From positions 1 to 42,818 of the forward strand of contig JAFXDI010000004.1 in NCBI GenBank assembly GCA_017521245.1: 42,818 bases of DNA. The letters are read 5' to 3'. The first letter of the stretch is position 1, and each line of letters opens with the position of its first letter. Below, piece after piece: positions 9,525-17,522 of this stretch. The position numbers were made by a program, and so were the translations under genes. The DNA is from Bacteroidales bacterium. GTDB lineage: Bacteria; Bacteroidota; Bacteroidia; Bacteroidales; G3-4614. The notes beneath the pieces were generated by a model that saw only the letters and a list, made by a program, of their open reading frames with translations, had not been told where the DNA came from and did no database searches.

Positions 9525-10739
9525 ATGGAAGATATTATATTGAACACTATTGATGAGGCTCTGATTGATTTTAAAGAGGGTAAGTTTGTTATTGTGGTTG
9601 ACGATGAGGATCGTGAGAATGAGGGCGACTTTATTATTGCCGCAGAAAAAATTACTCCGGAGAAGGTCAATTTTATGATGACCTACGGAAGAGGTGTTCT
9701 TTGCGCTCCAATTACCGAAGAGCGTTGCATTGAGCTTGACTTACCTATGCAGGTAAGCAACAATACTTCTATTCACGAGACTCCTTTTACCGTTATGGTA
9801 GATAAGATTGGTGGTGGTTGCACAACCGGTGTTTCAATGTTTGACAGAGCAGAGACTATTAAGGCTCTTGCAAACCCCGACACTAAACCTTCCGACTTGG
9901 GAAGACCCGGTCACGTTTCACCACTAAGAGCTCGTTCAAGAGGTGTTCTTTGCAGAGCAGGACACACCGAAGCAGCTGTTGATCTGGCTCGTTTGGCAGG
10001 TCTATTCCCTGCTGCCGCTCTTATTGAAATCATCAACGAGGATGGTACAATGGCAAGACTTCCTCAACTTAAAGAGGTTGCCGACAGGTGGGGATTAAAG
10101 ATTGTCTCAATCAAAGACCTGATTGCATACCGCCTACAAAAGGAATCGTTAGTAGAGAGAGGAGAAGAGGTTGATATGCCTACTAAATGGGGACACTTCA
10201 AACTTATTCCTTTTAGACAAATATCTAACAACGCAGAACATATTGCTCTTATAAAAGGAGAGTGGAGTAATGATGAGCCTGTATTGACAAGAGTTCACTC
10301 TTCATGTATGACAGGCGATATATTTGGCTCTATGAGATGCGAATGTGGTGAGCAACTTCATCGCGCTATGGAGCAGATTGAGAAAGAGGGCAAAGGTGTT
10401 ATAGTTTATATGAGCCAAGAAGGTAGAGGAATTGGTTTAATGAACAAGATTAAAGCCTACAAACTTCAAGAGAATGGTTTGGATACTGTTGATGCCAATC
10501 TTCACTTGGGATTTAAAGCAGACGAGCGAGACTATGGCGTTGGTGCAAGTATTCTAAGAGAGTTGGGATTAAAGAAACTCAGATTAATGACCAACAATCC
10601 TGTTAAGCGTATTGGGTTGGAGGGTTACGGCATTGAGATTGCGGAGATAGTTCCTATTGAAGTAGAAACAAACCCTTACAATGAGTTCTATATGAAGACC
10701 AAAAAGGAGCGTATGGGACACAAACTTGACGGCATTTAA
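9525..10739 (+). CDS. ribBA: Bifunctional 3,4-dihydroxy-2-butanone-4-phosphate synthase / GTP cyclohydrolase II
   Basis: It catalyses the two entry reactions of riboflavin synthesis: ribulose 5-phosphate to 3,4-dihydroxy-2-butanone 4-phosphate, and GTP to the diaminopyrimidine precursor. The 404 residues hold both domains. The RibB domain (about 1-205) has [11 protein letters not shown] at 26-36, TTGVSMFDR at 100-108 and [11 protein letters not shown] at 144-154. The RibA domain (about 206-404) has the zinc site [19 protein letters not shown] (Cys261, Cys272, Cys274), the catalytic RGIGL at 301-305 and TNNPVKR. All key residues expected from these families are present, so it should be active. 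It follows the Lpt permease by 2 nt, and a hairpin terminator comes 25 bp after the stop. The enzyme is cytoplasmic. Confidence 0.97.
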   Translation: MEDIILNTIDEALIDFKEGKFVIVVDDEDRENEGDFIIAAEKITPEKVNFMMTYGRGVLCAPITEERCIELDLPMQVSNNTSIHETPFTVMVDKIGGGCTTGVSMFDRAETIKALANPDTKPSDLGRPGHVSPLRARSRGVLCRAGHTEAAVDLARLAGLFPAAALIEIINEDGTMARLPQLKEVADRWGLKIVSIKDLIAYRLQKESLVERGEEVDMPTKWGHFKLIPFRQISNNAEHIALIKGEWSNDEPVLTRVHSSCMTGDIFGSMRCECGEQLHRAMEQIEKEGKGVIVYMSQEGRGIGLMNKIKAYKLQENGLDTVDANLHLGFKADERDYGVGASILRELGLKKLRLMTNNPVKRIGLEGYGIEIAEIVPIEVETNPYNEFYMKTKKERMGHKLDGI

Positions 10740-10763
10740 TTACCAGTTTAACAGACGAAAGGG

Positions 10764-10796
10764 GAAAACATTTTTACAAATGTTTTTCTCTTTCTT
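10764..10796 (+). terminator. Rho-independent terminator after ribBA
   Basis: A 9-bp perfect stem (AAAACATTT / AAATGTTTT, loop TTAC), extendable by a G-U pair, is followed by a T-rich run TTTCTCTTTCTTTT. It ends the permease-ribBA transcript 19 bp before the next ATG. Confidence 0.75.
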
Positions 10797-10814
10797 TTAC
10801 AAAGCATCACAATT

Positions 10815-11426
10815 ATGAGAGTTATTCGCCTATACGAGAAAAATACTGATGAGAGATTGTTGGATGAAATTGCTACGGCTCTTAAAGACGGGAATATTAT
10901 TATCTACCCTACCGATTCGGTATATGCTATGGGCTGCGATGCTTTGAATGTCAGGGCTGTTGAAAAGATTTGCGAAATTAAGGGAGTAAATCCTTTGAAA
11001 TCGAACTTGTCAATTATTGGCTCAGATTTGAGTTCACTAAGCAAATATGTTAAGATTAGTGATAGTTGTTATAAAATTCTTCGCAAGAATCTGCCCGGTC
11101 CGTTTACTTTTATTCTCCCTACCGCCAGCAATCTACCAAAGATATATAAGAACAGGAAGTGTGTTGGCATCAGGATTCCTTCAAACTCTATTCCTGTTAA
11201 AATTGCAGAACACTTAGGCAACCCACTACTCACCACCTCCTTAAGAAATAGCGATAGCGAAGAGGAGTACTACACCAACCCCGAACTTATTGCTGAGGCA
11301 TACGAGGGTATTGCAGATATTGTTATTGATGGAGGTATTGGTAATAGCGAGCCTTCTGCTATTATTGATTACACTACTGATTCTCCCCAAATAACAAGAG
11401 AAGGCTCTATCGAACCCTCTCTGTAA
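10815..11426 (+). CDS. Sua5/YciO/YrdC-family protein, probable threonylcarbamoyl-AMP synthase
   Basis: A 203-residue YrdC-fold protein. The family signature is at residues 33-57: IIYPTDSVYAMGCDALN followed by AVEKICEIKG, then NPLKSNLSII. LPGPFTFIL near 95-103 and the GIRIPSN block near 118-124 complete the nucleotide-binding pocket. Members make threonylcarbamoyl-AMP, the precursor of the t6A modification of tRNAs that read ANN codons. The sequence is closer to the YciO-like form; some YciO proteins are poorly active, so the exact reaction is likely but not certain. There is no C-terminal Sua5 domain. It lies after the ribBA terminator and converges with the acyltransferase gene, 61 bp away. 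Confidence 0.88.
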   Translation: MRVIRLYEKNTDERLLDEIATALKDGNIIIYPTDSVYAMGCDALNVRAVEKICEIKGVNPLKSNLSIIGSDLSSLSKYVKISDSCYKILRKNLPGPFTFILPTASNLPKIYKNRKCVGIRIPSNSIPVKIAEHLGNPLLTTSLRNSDSEEEYYTNPELIAEAYEGIADIVIDGGIGNSEPSAIIDYTTDSPQITREGSIEPSL

Positions 11427-11487
11427 CTTATTACGATAACTCCACAGAGTTAACCTCTTATCCGGTAACTTTTCACAGACCTCTCTT

Positions 11488-12624
11488 CTACTCTGCTTTT
11501 AGCTTATTACGCAACGGATTTGAATACATCTCCAATATCTTTGAACGCAAGAATGGTTTATCAGGAGATGGCAAATCGGTTATCTTTGCAACTTGCGAAT
11601 CAACGTAGTCTGAGAATTTTTGTTTCTCCTCTGGTGTGTAGTTTTCAGCAAAACAATCTGTTCCTTTCAGCAAGTCATAGGCTGCATAGTTTATAGGATA
11701 CAATACATATCCTTGATGTATTGATTCATCAATGATTGTTGCTACTGCCGTAAAAAACTCTGCTTTTGTCAGATTCTCGGGCAATGCCTCTACTTTTGAG
11801 TTAATAGGCTCAGCTATCACAAAGTTTATTTTTCCTTTACGTGACATCAGACCTACCGACATACTATTTAAGTCATCTTTTGGCGATTTTTTAAACTCTG
11901 CATCATCGCGTTTTAGTTGAAACTCTCTCGCTTTAAGATAGTCACACGCATCATATTCGTAAGATATTGAGACTGGTGCAATGTTTAGTGCCAATATATT
12001 GCTTCGCATATCTCCACCACCCTCAAACGACAGCATCTTTAATACGCTCTCTTGCGTTCTATCATCAGAGTCTTTTGTTCTGCCCTCGCGTTGGGCAATC
12101 CATACCGAGTTTTTATTATCACGCAGTGTATGATTTATATATCCCGACAAGCGACGAGCCTCCTCTAATGTTCGCATCAAAGGCAAGTTGCGATAAACAA
12201 TCACACCCTTGCATAGTCGTACCAATGTTCGCATCCATGGATATACAAGAAGATTATCTCCCAATGCCATCTCTGGAGTTTTTAATCCTTTTGATGATAA
12301 GAGATAGGCTAAGAAGAGTGCATCAGTCAATATATCTCTATGGTTTGATATATAGGTATATCCTTTATCTTGCTCTATATAAGAGAACCCCTCTCCATCA
12401 ATACCATCAGAGACTATTCCCAATAACCATTTTAATACGGGAAATAGCATATTCTGTTGAAACTCATCGTTACTTTTTACTTGTGATAATCGTTTCAAAA
12501 ACGATTCCACATCGGGAATTACATACGATAATGCCTTTTTAAAATATTCCTCCTTTATTAACTCCTCTATAGCCGCTGGCATCTCCTCAGGAAAGAAAGG
12601 TCTTATGTCATCAAAATTATCCAT
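11488..12624 (-). CDS. PlsC-like glycerophospholipid acyltransferase
   Basis: A 378-residue protein with an acyltransferase core of the glycerol-phosphate acyltransferase superfamily. The catalytic block reads YISNHRDILTDAL (residues 92-104) and the phosphate-binding block reads WIAQREGRTKDSDD (175-188). The spacing is unusual: His95 is followed by Asp97 and Asp101 rather than the textbook HX4D, which seems to be a property of this Bacteroidetes branch. No clear membrane segment is seen, so it is probably peripheral at the cytoplasmic face. Likely role: acyl transfer to a lysophosphatidate-type lipid. It begins 8 bp after the ddl stop and is the last gene of the PASTA-rluD-ddl operon, which links it to envelope synthesis. 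The exact acceptor is unproven. Confidence 0.82.
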   Translation of the reverse strand: MDNFDDIRPFFPEEMPAAIEELIKEEYFKKALSYVIPDVESFLKRLSQVKSNDEFQQNMLFPVLKWLLGIVSDGIDGEGFSYIEQDKGYTYISNHRDILTDALFLAYLLSSKGLKTPEMALGDNLLVYPWMRTLVRLCKGVIVYRNLPLMRTLEEARRLSGYINHTLRDNKNSVWIAQREGRTKDSDDRTQESVLKMLSFEGGGDMRSNILALNIAPVSISYEYDACDYLKAREFQLKRDDAEFKKSPKDDLNSMSVGLMSRKGKINFVIAEPINSKVEALPENLTKAEFFTAVATIIDESIHQGYVLYPINYAAYDLLKGTDCFAENYTPEEKQKFSDYVDSQVAKITDLPSPDKPFLRSKILEMYSNPLRNKLKAE

Positions 12625-12632
12625 ACGAATAA

Positions 12633-13619
12633 CTATTTTTTTTGCAATATATCTTCTATAATTTCACTTAACACTTTGCCTGGCTCTAACTGCGCCGCCC
12701 TTATTTGCTGAGGGATAAACGATGTTACTGTCATTCCTGGCGTTGTATTTACCTCCAACAAATATGGTTCTCCATCAATTATTATATAATCAACGCGAAT
12801 TATTCCCTTAGCACCTACTATATCGTAAATCTTTGATGTTGTCTCAGATACCTCCTTAGCTACCTCAACGGGAATTCTTGCAGGTGTTATCTCCTCAACT
12901 TTTGAGGCTGTATATTTTGCTTCGTAATCAAAAAACTCATTTTTACTTACAACCTCTGTTATTGGAAACACCACCTGCTTATTTGCAGTTTTATAACAAC
13001 CGCAGGTTACTTCGGTGCCTTGCATAAATTTTTCAACTATAACATTGCCCCCTTCACTAAAAGCATCTTCAATTGCTTTTGCAAGTTCCCCCTCCTCTTT
13101 TACTTTGGTGGTTGCAAAACTTGAGCCTCCCTCATTTGGTTTTACAAAACATGGGAGTGTTACAGTATCAATTATCTCTTGAACAGAGTAGTTGTCGCCC
13201 GGACGAATCACAACAGAGGGAGATACTCTTACACCAAATGTTGAGAGAAATTTGTTACACGCATATTTGTTGGCTGTAACTGCTGCCGCAAACACTCCGC
13301 AACAAGAGTATGGCATACCTATCATATCAAAGTATCCTTGCAATGCTCCGTTCTCTCCCGGTACTCCATGTATAGTTATATATGCAAAATCAAATTTCTT
13401 GATTCTTGCATCTTCAACAAATGTAAAGTCGTTTTTGTCTATCTCCGATGTTGTTCCATCGGGGAGCAACACTTCCCATACATCTCGCGATATTTTCACG
13501 ATATATGTTTCGTATGAAGTGTTTTCTAAAAAAGTTTTTATTCCATTGGCACTCTTTATTGAGACCGGATATTCAGATGAATACCCTCCTGCTACTATTG
13601 CCACACGTTTTGTAAACAT
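12633..13619 (-). CDS. ddl: D-alanine--D-alanine ligase
   Basis: A cytoplasmic ATP-grasp ligase that joins two D-alanines for the peptidoglycan stem peptide. The 328 residues match the usual length. Landmarks are the N-terminal VAIVAGGYSSEYPVS (6-20), HGVPGENGALQG near 94-105, the ATP-grasp lysine region PCFVKPNEGGSS near 155-166, GTEVTCG, and the Mg2+-binding end YLLEVNTTPGMT near 288-299. The gene lies 102 bp after the RluD-type gene, and that gap holds a TATATTTG box. It is followed at 8 bp by the acyltransferase. It works upstream of MurF, whose gene is also in this window at 33311-34603. Confidence 0.96.
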   Translation of the reverse strand: MFTKRVAIVAGGYSSEYPVSIKSANGIKTFLENTSYETYIVKISRDVWEVLLPDGTTSEIDKNDFTFVEDARIKKFDFAYITIHGVPGENGALQGYFDMIGMPYSCCGVFAAAVTANKYACNKFLSTFGVRVSPSVVIRPGDNYSVQEIIDTVTLPCFVKPNEGGSSFATTKVKEEGELAKAIEDAFSEGGNVIVEKFMQGTEVTCGCYKTANKQVVFPITEVVSKNEFFDYEAKYTASKVEEITPARIPVEVAKEVSETTSKIYDIVGAKGIIRVDYIIIDGEPYLLEVNTTPGMTVTSFIPQQIRAAQLEPGKVLSEIIEDILQKK

Positions 13620-13651
13620 TCCTTTTCTTTATGAAAATTGTAAATAATATT

Positions 13652-13659
13652 CAAATATA
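13652..13659 (-). promoter_or_regulatory. Possible internal promoter -7 box upstream of ddl
   Basis: The minus strand reads TATATTTG, which fits TAnnTTTG, 32 bp upstream of the ddl ATG and inside the only long gap of this operon. No TTTG at the expected distance, so support is partial. Confidence 0.35.
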
Positions 13660-13721
13660 CTAATTTATTGTTTAGATAGTTATATACTGTCGGATAATTT
13701 TACTGATTTATACTCATTTTT

Positions 13722-14774
13722 TTAACTTTTGTTTTTATCCGCCATATAGACTCTCCACTTTTCTATCAAGTTTTGCATATCCTCTGGCAACTCTGAATTG
13801 AAGTGCAACTCTTCGCCGGTTGTCGGATGCGTAAATCCCAATGTTTTGGCATGAAGTGCCTGACGTGGACATACCTCAAAACAGTTCTGTACAAATTGCC
13901 GGTACTTTGCTGTTGATACTCCTTTTAAGATCTGGGTACCTCCGTAGCGTTCATCGTTAAAGAGTATATGCCCAATATGTTTCATATGCACCCTTATTTG
14001 ATGCGTACGTCCTGTCTCTAATCGGCACTCCACAAGAGTTACATATCCAAATCGCTCCAATACCTTATAGTGTGTTACTGCATGTTTTCCGTAATCTCCA
14101 TCTGGGAATACTGCCATCTGTAACCTGTCTCGCAAATCTCTGCCGATGTTTCCTTCAACTCGTCCCTCGTCCTCCTCTATTCTTCCCCACACAAGTGCAT
14201 AATATCTGCGATAGGTTGTTTTGTCGTGAAATTGGCGGCCTAAAGAGGTTTTGGCTGTGGGAGTTTTTGCAACCACCAACAGACCTGAAGTATCTTTGTC
14301 TATTCGGTGCACCAATCCCAAACGAGGATCACTTACATCAAAATCGGGATTATTCCTAAAGTAGTATGCCAATGCGTTTACCAATGTTCCGTCTTTGTTA
14401 CCATGACCGGGATGTACTACAAATCCCGGAGGTTTGTTTATTACCAGAACATCGGCATCTTCATACACAATATCTAATGGAATATCTTGAGGGATTATCT
14501 CGTTCTCATAACGAGGGCGATCCATTACAATGGTTACTACATCATCGGGCTTTACCCTGTAATTTGATTTTACAGGCTTACCGTTCACCAAGATACACCC
14601 TGCCTCAGCAGATTGTTGTACTCGGTTACGCGATGTTCCCTCCATTCGAGCAACCAAGAACTTATCTACTCTCAATAATCCTTGCCCTTTATCTGCGACA
14701 AAACGGAAATGTTCATACATTCCGTTCTCATCGGCACACTGCTCTTCATCAAAGATTTGTTCTTCGGGTGACAT
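13722..14774 (-). CDS. RluA-family (RluD-type) rRNA pseudouridine synthase
   Basis: Isomerises uridine to pseudouridine in large-subunit rRNA (RluD-type enzymes act on helix 69). The 350 residues hold an S4 RNA-binding domain (about 33-80, LLRVDKFLVARM and VNGKPVKSNYRVKPDD) and the catalytic domain, with the active-site motif HRIDKDTSGLLVVAKT whose catalytic Asp is residue 159. The block GRTHQIRVHMKHIGHILFND lies near 259-278. The gene starts 13 bp after the PASTA-protein stop and is part of that operon. A pairing of PASTA protein, pseudouridine synthase and ddl is, to my knowledge, common in Bacteroidales. RluD itself and the closely related RluC/RluA cannot be told apart with certainty without an alignment, so no symbol is given. 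Confidence 0.92.
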   Translation of the reverse strand: MSPEEQIFDEEQCADENGMYEHFRFVADKGQGLLRVDKFLVARMEGTSRNRVQQSAEAGCILVNGKPVKSNYRVKPDDVVTIVMDRPRYENEIIPQDIPLDIVYEDADVLVINKPPGFVVHPGHGNKDGTLVNALAYYFRNNPDFDVSDPRLGLVHRIDKDTSGLLVVAKTPTAKTSLGRQFHDKTTYRRYYALVWGRIEEDEGRVEGNIGRDLRDRLQMAVFPDGDYGKHAVTHYKVLERFGYVTLVECRLETGRTHQIRVHMKHIGHILFNDERYGGTQILKGVSTAKYRQFVQNCFEVCPRQALHAKTLGFTHPTTGEELHFNSELPEDMQNLIEKWRVYMADKNKS

Positions 14775-14787
14775 AGATTAAGAGTAA

Positions 14788-15378
14788 TTAGGGTTCTATA
14801 TTAAGAGAATCGGCAGGCTCATAATTCATTCCCTTTCCAACAATTATAGTAAACTTTGCGGTTAAGGGATATTTATCTCCTGCTAGAACAACTTTATTGC
14901 GATATTTGGCACCTACAACCAAATCTTTATACTGCGACTTTACAAACTCAATTTCAGGCTTGGGAAATCCCACTCCTTCAAGCATAGAGATTGCCTGACG
15001 GTATGATATATCTTTTATCTCAGGAAATGGCACCTGACGTGGCATAACGGTATTTATTACCACATATATATCTTTCTCGCGTTTTATGGTACTACCTTCA
15101 CGAGGCACCTGCTCTATGATTATTCCCGGTCGTAGATTTTTATTGTATATAGAGTCAATTACTTGACACTTTAAAGATTCTCGTTCCAATATAGGCATTG
15201 CCTCCTCCACTGTCAAGTTCTTTATCTCTGGGACTGTAACCTCAACTCCATGTCGAGTATAATCATCCATATAACTCACAGCAAAATATAATATTACTAA
15301 CAACACAAAAAACATTAAAATTAAGTGTGTTAATATTCTGTGATTTTTAAGAAATGATATTAAACCTCTCTTTTGCAT
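14788..15378 (-). CDS. Membrane-anchored PASTA-domain protein without a kinase domain
   Basis: The protein has a short cytoplasmic N-terminus (MQKRGLISFLKNHR), one membrane segment (LTHLILMFFVLLVILYFAV), and then two PASTA repeats outside: VEVTVPEIKNLTVEEAMPIL onward, ending INTVMP, and QVPFPEIKDISYRQAISML onward, ending TIIVGKG. PASTA domains bind uncrosslinked peptidoglycan or muropeptides, and here there is no linked Ser/Thr kinase or penicillin-binding domain. The frame is open from an ATG at 15429, but a promoter (TTTG at minus 15430-15427, N19, TAACTTCG at 15407-15400) lies inside that extension. The start at 15378 (196 residues) is therefore chosen. It heads the operon with rluD-type, ddl and acyltransferase genes. 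A cell-wall sensing or scaffolding role is inference. Confidence 0.88.
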   Translation of the reverse strand: MQKRGLISFLKNHRILTHLILMFFVLLVILYFAVSYMDDYTRHGVEVTVPEIKNLTVEEAMPILERESLKCQVIDSIYNKNLRPGIIIEQVPREGSTIKREKDIYVVINTVMPRQVPFPEIKDISYRQAISMLEGVGFPKPEIEFVKSQYKDLVVGAKYRNKVVLAGDKYPLTAKFTIIVGKGMNYEPADSLNIEP

Positions 15379-15399
15379 ATTTGTCTTTAGTTTAAAATG

Positions 15400-15430
15400 C
15401 GAAGTTAACCATTTTGTTTGGGATTTCAAA
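15400..15430 (-). promoter_or_regulatory. Promoter of the PASTA-rluD-ddl operon
   Basis: The minus strand reads TTTG (15430-15427), a 19-bp spacer, then TAACTTCG (15407-15400), one mismatch from TTTG-N19-TAnnTTTG. Transcription would start near 15393, about 15 nt before the ATG at 15378. This fixes the start codon of the PASTA gene. Confidence 0.6.
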
Positions 15431-15512
15431 AAGGTTAGAGAATTTTCATTCTTCTCTGCATTTATGGAAGATATTCTTAATCTTTTTTTATATAGATTTA
15501 TAATTAATTACC

Positions 15513-15542
15513 TTGTTGTTGTCTCTTTTTTAGTTAACTTTG
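15513..15542 (+). promoter_or_regulatory. Promoter of the coiled-coil / CDF operon
   Basis: TTG (15513-15515), a 19-bp spacer and TAACTTTG (15535-15542) match the Bacteroidetes promoter. Transcription would start close to 15549, which favours the ATG at 15577 over the ATG at 15553. Confidence 0.65.
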
Positions 15543-15576
15543 CAGATATAAATTGATATTAATTACCACTTGGATT

Positions 15577-16491
15577 ATGAAAGAGTTTTTTTCAAATATA
15601 AAGAACAAATATGGCATCTGGATTTTTGTAAGCGTTGGACTTATGGCAATATTGGGTGTTGCCATATATCTAATAATTTCGCAACACAACGAGATGAACG
15701 ACTTTAAAACTCAGATTGCCATTGAAGAGGAGCGTAGAGCGCTTGAGGCGGAGTATGCCAATCTCGCTTTTGAATATGATCAGTTTGAGGGTAGCAAAAT
15801 GTATATAAACAACGACACCCTCATTAAACAACTTGAAAACGAGAAACTTAAAGTTCAACGCCTTTTAGAGGAGCTACGCACAACAAAAGCCTCTAATGCT
15901 CAACGTATTAATGAGTTAAAGAAAGAGTTAAGTACCCTGAGAAGTGTTATGAAGGGATATTTAATTCAGATAGACTCTTTAAACTCTCTTAATCAAAAAC
16001 TTGAGAAGGAGAATAAGATTGTAAACACAAAATATCAAGAGGCCGCAAAAACCGCTTCGCTTCTCCAGAAGGATAAAGAGGAGTTAACTCATCAGGTTAC
16101 TTTGGCATCAAAACTTGATGCTGTGGCAATAGCAGTCAAAACCCTTAACAAACGAAACAAAGAGACCTCTAAAATTGACAGAATTGAGAATATTCAAATA
16201 AATTTCTTGATTGCTAAAAACATAACTGCAAAACCGGGTGAACGCTATGTTTATATCAGAATTGTAAAACCCGATAACGATGTTTTGGTAAAGAACATAG
16301 ATAACGTGTTCAGTTATGAAGATAGCGAGATCAACTACTCTATGAAGAAACTAATTGCATACGATAGCGAAGAGACAGCTGTTGATATGTATTGGAAAGT
16401 TGAAGAGTTTCTCACTCCCGGAACATACAAAATTGAGATTTTTGCTGACGGAGATTTGATTGGTAAAAAATCATTTTCACTTACTAAATAG
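15577..16491 (+). CDS. Single-pass membrane protein with long coiled coil, function unknown
   Basis: A 304-residue protein when started at 15577; an upstream ATG at 15553 would add 8 residues but lies at the predicted transcription start. The order is: a basic N-terminus (MKEFFSNIKNKYG), one membrane segment (IWIFVSVGLMAILGVAIYLII), and a coiled coil over roughly residues 35-190 rich in E, K and L heptads (LIKQLENEKLKVQRLLEELR, LNQKLEKENKIVN). A compact C-terminal beta-rich domain follows (about 200-304, PGERYVYIRIVKPDNDVLV and PGTYKIEIFADG). The C-terminal part looks Ig-like. The protein should be anchored in the inner membrane with the coil outside. I do not recognise a named family. It precedes the CDF transporter by 22 bp and is likely cotranscribed, but that does not reveal its role. 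Confidence 0.75.
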   Translation: MKEFFSNIKNKYGIWIFVSVGLMAILGVAIYLIISQHNEMNDFKTQIAIEEERRALEAEYANLAFEYDQFEGSKMYINNDTLIKQLENEKLKVQRLLEELRTTKASNAQRINELKKELSTLRSVMKGYLIQIDSLNSLNQKLEKENKIVNTKYQEAAKTASLLQKDKEELTHQVTLASKLDAVAIAVKTLNKRNKETSKIDRIENIQINFLIAKNITAKPGERYVYIRIVKPDNDVLVKNIDNVFSYEDSEINYSMKKLIAYDSEETAVDMYWKVEEFLTPGTYKIEIFADGDLIGKKSFSLTK

Positions 16492-16513
16492 AAGACCTCT
16501 ACTCTCTTTTTAA

Positions 16514-17407
16514 ATGGAATCGAAGAATAGAGAAAAAGATATATTTCGTGTAACAGGTATTGGGAGTATTGTAAACTTTATTCTCCTTATCTTTAAATTT
16601 GTGACGGGTATATTGGGCAATAGTAGTGCTATGATTGCCGATGCCGTTCACTCTCTCTCTGATTTTATCACCGATATAATTGTGGTTGTGTTTGTAAAAA
16701 TTTCAGGCAAACCCGAAGACAAAGAGCACCACTACGGACATGGAAAATTTGAAACTCTCGCAACTGCCATAATAGGTGTTATACTATTTTTTGTTGGAGT
16801 TGGAATTCTTATTAATGGCATTGAGGTTATTGTTAATGCCATTAAAGGCGAGGCAATTAAATCTCCAAACATATTGGCTCTGATTGCCGCCTCAATATCT
16901 ATCATTCTTAAAGAGATTCTTTTCAGATACACAATACATAAAGGCAAATTACTTAACTCTCAGGCAGTAATAGCAAATGCTTGGCACCACCGCAGTGATG
17001 TTCTCTCTTCAATTGGAACTTTTGTTGGTATTTGCGGAGCTGTTTGTCTTGGGGAGAAATGGGCAATTCTTGACCCCATTGCCGCCGTTATTGTCAGTGC
17101 GTTTATAATCAAAGTTTCTGTTCAGTTACTCAAACCTTGTATTGATGACCTGCTTGAGAGGTCATTACCTGTTGAGGTTGAAAAACGAATAGAAGAGATA
17201 ATACTGTCTGTTCCAGAGGTTAGTTCTCCACACCACCTACGCACCCGAAGAATTGGTAACCATATTGCCATTGAAGTACACATCAGAATGGATGGTAACA
17301 CCTCGCTTAACGAAACTCATGCTGTGGCAAGCAGGATTGAGAAGATGTTAAAGGATGAATTTGGAGAAAAGACTCACATTGGAATACATATGGAACCAAC
17401 AAAATAG
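16514..17407 (+). CDS. Cation diffusion facilitator (CDF) family metal/proton antiporter
   Basis: Exports divalent metal (Zn2+, Fe2+ or similar) from the cytoplasm in exchange for protons. The 297 residues give six membrane segments and a C-terminal cytoplasmic metallochaperone-like domain (about 205-297). The transport-site residues are visible: HSLSD at 46-50 and HHRSD at 158-162, each supplying His and Asp, plus the family block HHYGHGKFE at 72-80. The two HxxxD sites suggest Zn2+ preference, but selectivity cannot be fixed from sequence. It lies 22 bp after the coiled-coil membrane protein and 115 bp before the antiporter gene, which has its own promoter. Confidence 0.92.
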   Translation: MESKNREKDIFRVTGIGSIVNFILLIFKFVTGILGNSSAMIADAVHSLSDFITDIIVVVFVKISGKPEDKEHHYGHGKFETLATAIIGVILFFVGVGILINGIEVIVNAIKGEAIKSPNILALIAASISIILKEILFRYTIHKGKLLNSQAVIANAWHHRSDVLSSIGTFVGICGAVCLGEKWAILDPIAAVIVSAFIIKVSVQLLKPCIDDLLERSLPVEVEKRIEEIILSVPEVSSPHHLRTRRIGNHIAIEVHIRMDGNTSLNETHAVASRIEKMLKDEFGEKTHIGIHMEPTK

Positions 17408-17453
17408 TGCTCATAAAAATATATAATTTTAATTTTCACAAGGGACTTTATTA

Positions 17454-17484
17454 TTTGAAGTATCAAAGAATTTGGTTACTTTTG
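17454..17484 (+). promoter_or_regulatory. Canonical Bacteroidetes promoter of the K+/H+ antiporter gene
   Basis: TTTG (17454-17457), exactly 19 bp, then TACTTTTG (17477-17484): a perfect TTTG-N19-TAnnTTTG. It lies 38 bp upstream of the ATG at 17523. This is one of the two clearest promoters in the window. Confidence 0.75.
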
Positions 17485-17522
17485 TAAGTAATAAATAAAC
17501 TCTCAGAGACTCGTAAATACAA

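Noticed and set aside
11427..11487. Small 6-bp inverted repeat (TAACTC / GAGTTA) between the Sua5-type and acyltransferase genes as a terminator
   Set aside because: The stem is short and there is no T tract on either strand.
13722..14774. Plus-strand frames of 95 and 136 codons inside the pseudouridine synthase gene
   Set aside because: They are antisense to a gene with intact catalytic motifs and show no family features.
15379..15429. Upstream start of the PASTA protein at 15429
   Set aside because: The -7 box of the best promoter lies between this ATG and the one at 15378, so the longer form would not be transcribed from it.
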